In this document: positions 5,853 through 8,811 of the stretch, piece after piece
Layout: every line of letters begins with the position of its first letter
Position numbering within the stretch: the stretch's first letter is position 1
Assembly: GCA_035298385.1 (NCBI GenBank)
Contig: DATGYC010000078.1
Location: 1-8,811 of the forward strand
Direction of reading: 5' to 3'
Source: DATGYC01 sp035298385
GTDB taxonomy: Bacteria; Bacillota; Sulfobacillia; Symbiobacteriales; Symbiobacteriaceae
Length of the DNA stretch: 8,811 nt
Notes under the pieces: model-generated
Databases searched by the model: none
What the model was told of the DNA's origin: nothing
Seen by the model: the letters and a program-made list of their open reading frames with translations, nothing else
Position numbers and translations under genes: made by a program

Positions 5853-6701
5853 ATGGCAAAGATCTACTATCCGCCCGCCGCAACCCTGCCGCCCCGGCGC
5901 TCCCCAATCGGGCTCTTGGTGACGGCCTTGACGATCAACCTACTCGTCGCCCTTGGCATCTGGGCGATCTCCCTCCTGTCCATCCCCTACCTCCCCTCCT
6001 TCGTCTGGGGAACGGTCGAGGTCGCCCGACTGATGGCGACGGGCGCCCCTGAAGCCCCGCAGACCGAGCTCGGTCGGTGGTACGCCCGCTATCAGGATAC
6101 CCAGAATGCATCCTTGGACCGCCTGACTGCTGTGAGTGACCCCCTCCCCCTCACCGCGCTGGCCAACCCGGCGCTCTTCCGCGAGGCCGGGGAGCGTGAC
6201 TCCCTCCGGCCCGAACTGGGCGCCTATGTGGATGCGCTCCGGACCTGGGATGAGCAGAGCCAGCAGGAGCTTCAGTCCGCCCTGACGGAGCTGGACCGCC
6301 TGCAGATTCCGCCGGGGAGTGCGGACCTGGTCCGTTCCGTCATTGGCCCGCTGGAGGGCGAGTGGATGGACCGCCAGAGTGAGTGGGTGACGGCCGAGTC
6401 CAGTTGGGTCACCCGGGTGGTCGATCTCTATGATTGGCTGGAGATCGCCGAGCGACGGGGCGCCCAGCGCCTGGACGGTGAGCGGATCACCTGGCTGAGT
6501 GCGCGGGACCAGCAGGGCTACCAGTCCCGTCTGACGGAGCTCCGCAAGCAGGAGTGGCTGGCACAGGGCGCCCAAGCGGCGTTGACCGACTGGACCGCGG
6601 CCCAGACCCCAACGGGACTCTGGCAGATCTTCGTCAACTGGGTGCAGGGCTACGGACTGGTGCCGCCGCAGGCGCCGCCGGAGCCGGAACTGCTCGCATA
6701 A
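5853..6701 (+). CDS. Single-pass membrane-anchored, tryptophan-rich protein of unknown function
   Basis: I do not recognise this 282-residue protein. Residues 1-18 are short, basic and proline-rich (PPRRSP). Residues about 19-43 form one hydrophobic membrane helix. The remaining 230 or so residues are hydrophilic, and by the positive-inside rule they should face outward. This domain looks largely helical, with Gln/Glu/Leu-rich stretches such as QSQQELQSALTELDRL that could form coiled coil. It holds 11 of the protein's 13 tryptophans, many in an acidic-W or S/T-W pattern (EWM, EWV, SWV, DWL, TWL, EWL, DWT). It ends in a proline-rich tail (VPPQAPPEPELLA). I chose the ATG at 5853 because GAGGTGGGAG lies just upstream; an in-frame ATG at 5802 adds residues with no clear ribosome site. 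A strong terminator follows. There is no Cys lipobox or catalytic motif. Confidence 0.75.
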   Translation: MAKIYYPPAATLPPRRSPIGLLVTALTINLLVALGIWAISLLSIPYLPSFVWGTVEVARLMATGAPEAPQTELGRWYARYQDTQNASLDRLTAVSDPLPLTALANPALFREAGERDSLRPELGAYVDALRTWDEQSQQELQSALTELDRLQIPPGSADLVRSVIGPLEGEWMDRQSEWVTAESSWVTRVVDLYDWLEIAERRGAQRLDGERITWLSARDQQGYQSRLTELRKQEWLAQGAQAALTDWTAAQTPTGLWQIFVNWVQGYGLVPPQAPPEPELLA

Positions 6702-6714
6702 GGGTACAAGATGA

Positions 6715-6750
6715 GGGCGCCCCCGCGATCGCACGCGGGGGCGCCCTTTT
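6715..6750 (+). terminator. Strong terminator shared by convergent genes
   Basis: A perfect 13-bp GC stem (6715-6727 with 6734-6746) with a 6-nt loop is followed by TTTT. It begins 13 bp after the stop of the membrane-protein gene and ends 8 bp before the stop of the convergent aldehyde dehydrogenase gene. On the minus strand it lacks a T run, so termination there would depend on the stem alone. Confidence 0.9.
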
Positions 6751-6757
6751 GCGCGAC

Positions 6758-8188
6758 TTAGAACTGAATCGCGACCGTCTTGACCTCCATGAACTCGGCG
6801 AGACCGTGGTGGCCGCCCTCGCGGCCCATCCCCGAGCCCTTCATGCCGCCAAAGGGCGCCTGCGCCACGCCGGGGAACGGCTCGTTGACGCCGATCAGGC
6901 CGAACTCCAGCCCTTCGCTGAAGCGGAAGATCCGGCCGATATCCCGGGTGTAGAGGTAGGCAGCCAGACCATAGGGCGTCCGGTTCGCCTCCGCCAGGAC
7001 CTCGGCCTCATCCGTGAAGGTCAGGACCGGGACGGCCGGGCCGAAGGTCTCCTCCTGCACGATCTGGGCCGACGGGCTGACGCCGGTCAGGACGGTCGGG
7101 GCGAAGAAGTGGCCCTTGGCGTACTCCCCGCTGGTGAGCGCCTCGCCGCCGCAGGCCACCTGGGCGCCCCCCGCCACCGCATCCGCCACGTGGGCAGCGA
7201 CCTTCGTCAGCGCCTCGCCATCGACGAGGGCGCCCACAGCGACCCCCTCCGCCATGCCCGGGCCGACCTTCAGCCTCTTGACCCGTGCGACGAGCAGCTC
7301 GGTGAAGCGCTCGACGACGTCGGCATGGACGTAGACCCGGTTGACGGCGACGCAGGCCTGCCCGCCGTTCTGGAACTTGGCGAGAGCGGCATCCTTCGCC
7401 GCCTTCTCCAGGTCGGCATCCGGGAAGACAATGTACGGGGCGTGGCCGCCCAGCTCCAGCGAGACGCGCTTCAGGCCATCGGCGGCCTGCTTCATCAGGA
7501 ACTTGCCGACGGCGGTCGAGCCGGTGAAGGCGACCTTGCGGATCCGCTCGTCATGCAGCAGAATCTCGCCGACCGGCGCAGGGTTGCTGGTGGTGATCAG
7601 GTTGACGACGCCGGCGGGAATGCCCGCCTCCTGGCAGAGCTGGACCATCAGCTTCGCCGTCAGCGGGGTCTGCTCGGCCGGCTTCAGGACGACGGTGCAG
7701 CCCGCCGCCAGCGCCGGAGCGATCTTGCGGGTGACCATGGCGACCGGGAAGTTCCAGGGCGTAATCGCCGCGACGGGGCCGACCGGGCGGGTGATCACCA
7801 TGATCCGCTGGTTGGCGAAGGTGCCGGGGATCGTCTCGCCGTAGGCGCGCTTCGCCTCCTCGGCGTACCACTCGACGAACTGCATCGCATAGGCGACCTC
7901 GCCCTTCGCCTCACCGAAGGGCTTGCCCATCTCGCGAGCGATCAGGGTGGCGAGTTCGTCCCGCTTCTGGCGCATCAGGCCGAGGAGCTTCATCAGGAAG
8001 GCGGAGCGCTCGCGGGCGGTCAGCCCCGCCCAGGCCGGGAAGGCCGCTGCCGCTGCTGCGACGGCGCGCTCGGCGTCGGCCGCACTGGCATCCGCCGCCA
8101 TCCCTACCAGTTCACCGGTTGCCGGATCGTGGACCGGAAACTCTCTGCCAGCCTCGGCCTGGGTCCATTCGCCACCAATGTACAGCAT
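6758..8188 (-). CDS. NAD(P)-dependent aldehyde dehydrogenase, succinate-semialdehyde dehydrogenase (GabD)-like
   Basis: This 476-residue enzyme oxidises an aldehyde to the carboxylic acid with NAD(P). Motifs: PWNFP at 144-148 with Asn146, LKPAEQTP at 168-175 with Lys169, FTGSTAVGK at 221-229, LELGG at 244-248 with the general base Glu245, GGQAC with the nucleophile Cys279, EETFGP at 379-384 with Glu380, and APFGGMKGSGMGREGG near the C terminus. Overall it resembles GabD (EMGKPFGEAKGEV and VEWYAEEAKRxYGETIPG), suggesting succinate semialdehyde or a similar substrate. Glu172 is the position that often favours NAD over NADP; GabD-type NADP enzymes usually have Ser there. The ATG at 8186-8188 is chosen because GGAGGGG lies 7 nt upstream; an ATG at 8206 would include that site. 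No gabT or transporter is visible, so pathway is open. Two small genes precede it on the same strand, about 90 bp away. Confidence 0.93.
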   Translation of the reverse strand: MLYIGGEWTQAEAGREFPVHDPATGELVGMAADASAADAERAVAAAAAAFPAWAGLTARERSAFLMKLLGLMRQKRDELATLIAREMGKPFGEAKGEVAYAMQFVEWYAEEAKRAYGETIPGTFANQRIMVITRPVGPVAAITPWNFPVAMVTRKIAPALAAGCTVVLKPAEQTPLTAKLMVQLCQEAGIPAGVVNLITTSNPAPVGEILLHDERIRKVAFTGSTAVGKFLMKQAADGLKRVSLELGGHAPYIVFPDADLEKAAKDAALAKFQNGGQACVAVNRVYVHADVVERFTELLVARVKRLKVGPGMAEGVAVGALVDGEALTKVAAHVADAVAGGAQVACGGEALTSGEYAKGHFFAPTVLTGVSPSAQIVQEETFGPAVPVLTFTDEAEVLAEANRTPYGLAAYLYTRDIGRIFRFSEGLEFGLIGVNEPFPGVAQAPFGGMKGSGMGREGGHHGLAEFMEVKTVAIQF

Positions 8189-8278
8189 ATGGGTTCCCCT
8201 CCACATAGTCTCTACGGGTCCGGGACGGAACGATATGTGGCGGCGGCGGGGGCGTTGCGGGCGCCCCGTGACCTGGAG

Positions 8279-8500
8279 TTATTCGAGGTCAACCCAGTCC
8301 TCTGGTCCAAGGCCGTACTCCCGCTCCAAAGCGGCGAGCGCCTCCTCCAGGCTGGCAAAGTAAAGATCCCAGCTATCAGCCGGGCCGCCCTCGCTGTTCA
8401 GGGCGCGAAACTCGGCGATGGCACCAAGGGAGTCTGGATCATCGATCAGCGTGATCACCAGGGTCCACGGGTCTGAGGCGACCATCGCTGAGCGGCGCAT
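8279..8500 (-). CDS. Small hypothetical protein (73 aa)
   Basis: I do not recognise a family. The product is small and acidic (WTLVITLIDDPDSLGA, then ADSWDLYFASLEEALAALE and EDWVDLE at the end). A strand-helix layout is suggested, ending in a helix-prone EEALAALEREYGL segment and a DWVDLE tail. The ATG at 8498-8500 starts 2 bp after the stop of the 81-residue gene upstream, which suggests one transcript and translational coupling, since its own ribosome site is weak. A second ATG at 8483-8485 is possible. There are no membrane segments or metal motifs. It could be coding noise, but the tight spacing and protein-like composition favour a real gene. Confidence 0.6.
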   Translation of the reverse strand: MRRSAMVASDPWTLVITLIDDPDSLGAIAEFRALNSEGGPADSWDLYFASLEEALAALEREYGLGPEDWVDLE

Positions 8501-8502
8501 CG

Positions 8503-8748
8503 CTAGCGCTCGCAGCCGATCGCGTGGCTCGTCAGGATGCGGTCCACGTCCTTGGGCGGCCAGCCGGCCAAGTAGGCGGGGGCGCCCGTCTCGATATTCT
8601 CCTTGATCCGCTTCACCATCGCCTTGGCGCTGATCCCCTTCAGGGCGACCCGCAGTTGGCGCTTGCCGGCCTCATCCCAGACCGAGATCTGCGTCGGGTC
8701 CGACAGATCGATGAAGAAGCTCTTTCCCTTTGGCGACAGGACGGACAT
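8503..8748 (-). CDS. Small hypothetical protein (81 aa)
   Basis: The family is not recognised. The sequence begins MSVLSPKGKSFFIDLSDP and continues with a strand-like TQISVWDE, a basic KRQLRVALKGI, a helix AKAMVKRIKENIETG and a GWPPKDVDRIL tail. It looks like a compact soluble alpha/beta domain with no signal peptide or cysteine pair; a single Cys lies three residues from the C terminus. The ATG at 8746-8748 is preferred because GAGAGGG ends 4 nt upstream; a TTG at 8766 would place that site inside the gene. It is followed 2 bp later by the 73-residue gene, so the two are likely co-transcribed. I see no clear promoter in the 63 bp left before the window edge. Confidence 0.62.
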   Translation of the reverse strand: MSVLSPKGKSFFIDLSDPTQISVWDEAGKRQLRVALKGISAKAMVKRIKENIETGAPAYLAGWPPKDVDRILTSHAIGCER

Positions 8749-8811
8749 CTGGCCCTCTCTTTCCAAAACTCCCTACCTCCCAGTGGGTCTGAACTCTCCT
8801 CCCTTTGGACG

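Noticed and set aside
8189..8278. Terminator between the small genes and the aldehyde dehydrogenase
   Set aside because: A GGGGCG/CGCCCC pairing is possible near 8249-8267, but no T run follows on the minus strand, so I do not call it.
6554..8476. Long plus-strand open frame of 640 codons opposite the aldehyde dehydrogenase
   Set aside because: It runs antisense through the real gene, crosses the perfect terminator at 6715-6746, and its product is a low-complexity Arg/Gly/Ala/Asp/Leu mixture with no domain. GC-rich codon use on the minus strand leaves few stops on the other strand.

Overview
This window is a GC-rich bacterial chromosomal segment carrying mostly housekeeping genes. Eight of the ten genes lie on the minus strand. 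The gene set has no plasmid or phage character and no transposase. It combines a short S-adenosylhomocysteinase with thermophile/archaeal-looking motifs, an MTA-phosphorylase-family enzyme with a 6-oxopurine-type pocket, a YwiC-like membrane protein, and FG-GAP plus LysM repeats. I would place it in Chloroflexota or a similar deep-branching, GC-rich environmental lineage, but this is an inference from gene style only.

Layout. Positions 1-863 (minus) hold the 5' two thirds of ahcY, cut by the window edge. A first inverted-repeat element (904-1080) separates it from a purine/MTA(MTI) phosphorylase gene (1102-1890, minus). Divergent from that is a protein with FG-GAP-like repeats and a C-terminal LysM domain (1974-2735, plus). 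It converges on a DEAD-box-family RNA helicase (2778-4043, minus), whose stop codon lies inside its own terminator stem. A second copy of the inverted-repeat element (4121-4251) follows, then the ndk terminator (4281-4314), ndk (4334-4786, minus) and a good sigma70-type promoter for ndk (4841-4870). Next come a YwiC-like membrane protein (4886-5650, minus), a divergent 202-bp gap with possible RNA structure, and a tryptophan-rich single-pass membrane protein of unknown function (5853-6701, plus). A perfect 13-bp terminator (6715-6750) sits between that gene and a GabD-type aldehyde dehydrogenase (6758-8188, minus). Two small unknown genes, 2 bp apart (8279-8500 and 8503-8748, minus), lie upstream of it.

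How the genes fit together. ahcY and the phosphorylase are both by-product clean-up genes of SAM metabolism (SAH, and MTA or MTI), so their pairing makes sense. The remaining genes look like independent transcription units, several with visible terminators.

The signal least explained by ordinary genes is the pair of related elements at 904-1080 and 4121-4251. They are built from 9-bp units (consensus TACACAGAT) arranged as long inverted arms around a core. The 3' halves of the two copies match at 48 of 56 positions without gaps. Both sit in the same orientation in gaps between two minus-strand genes. Other points worth checking are the Asn in the phosphorylase base pocket, the DESD version of helicase motif II, a LysM protein with no export signal, and the two small unknown genes.
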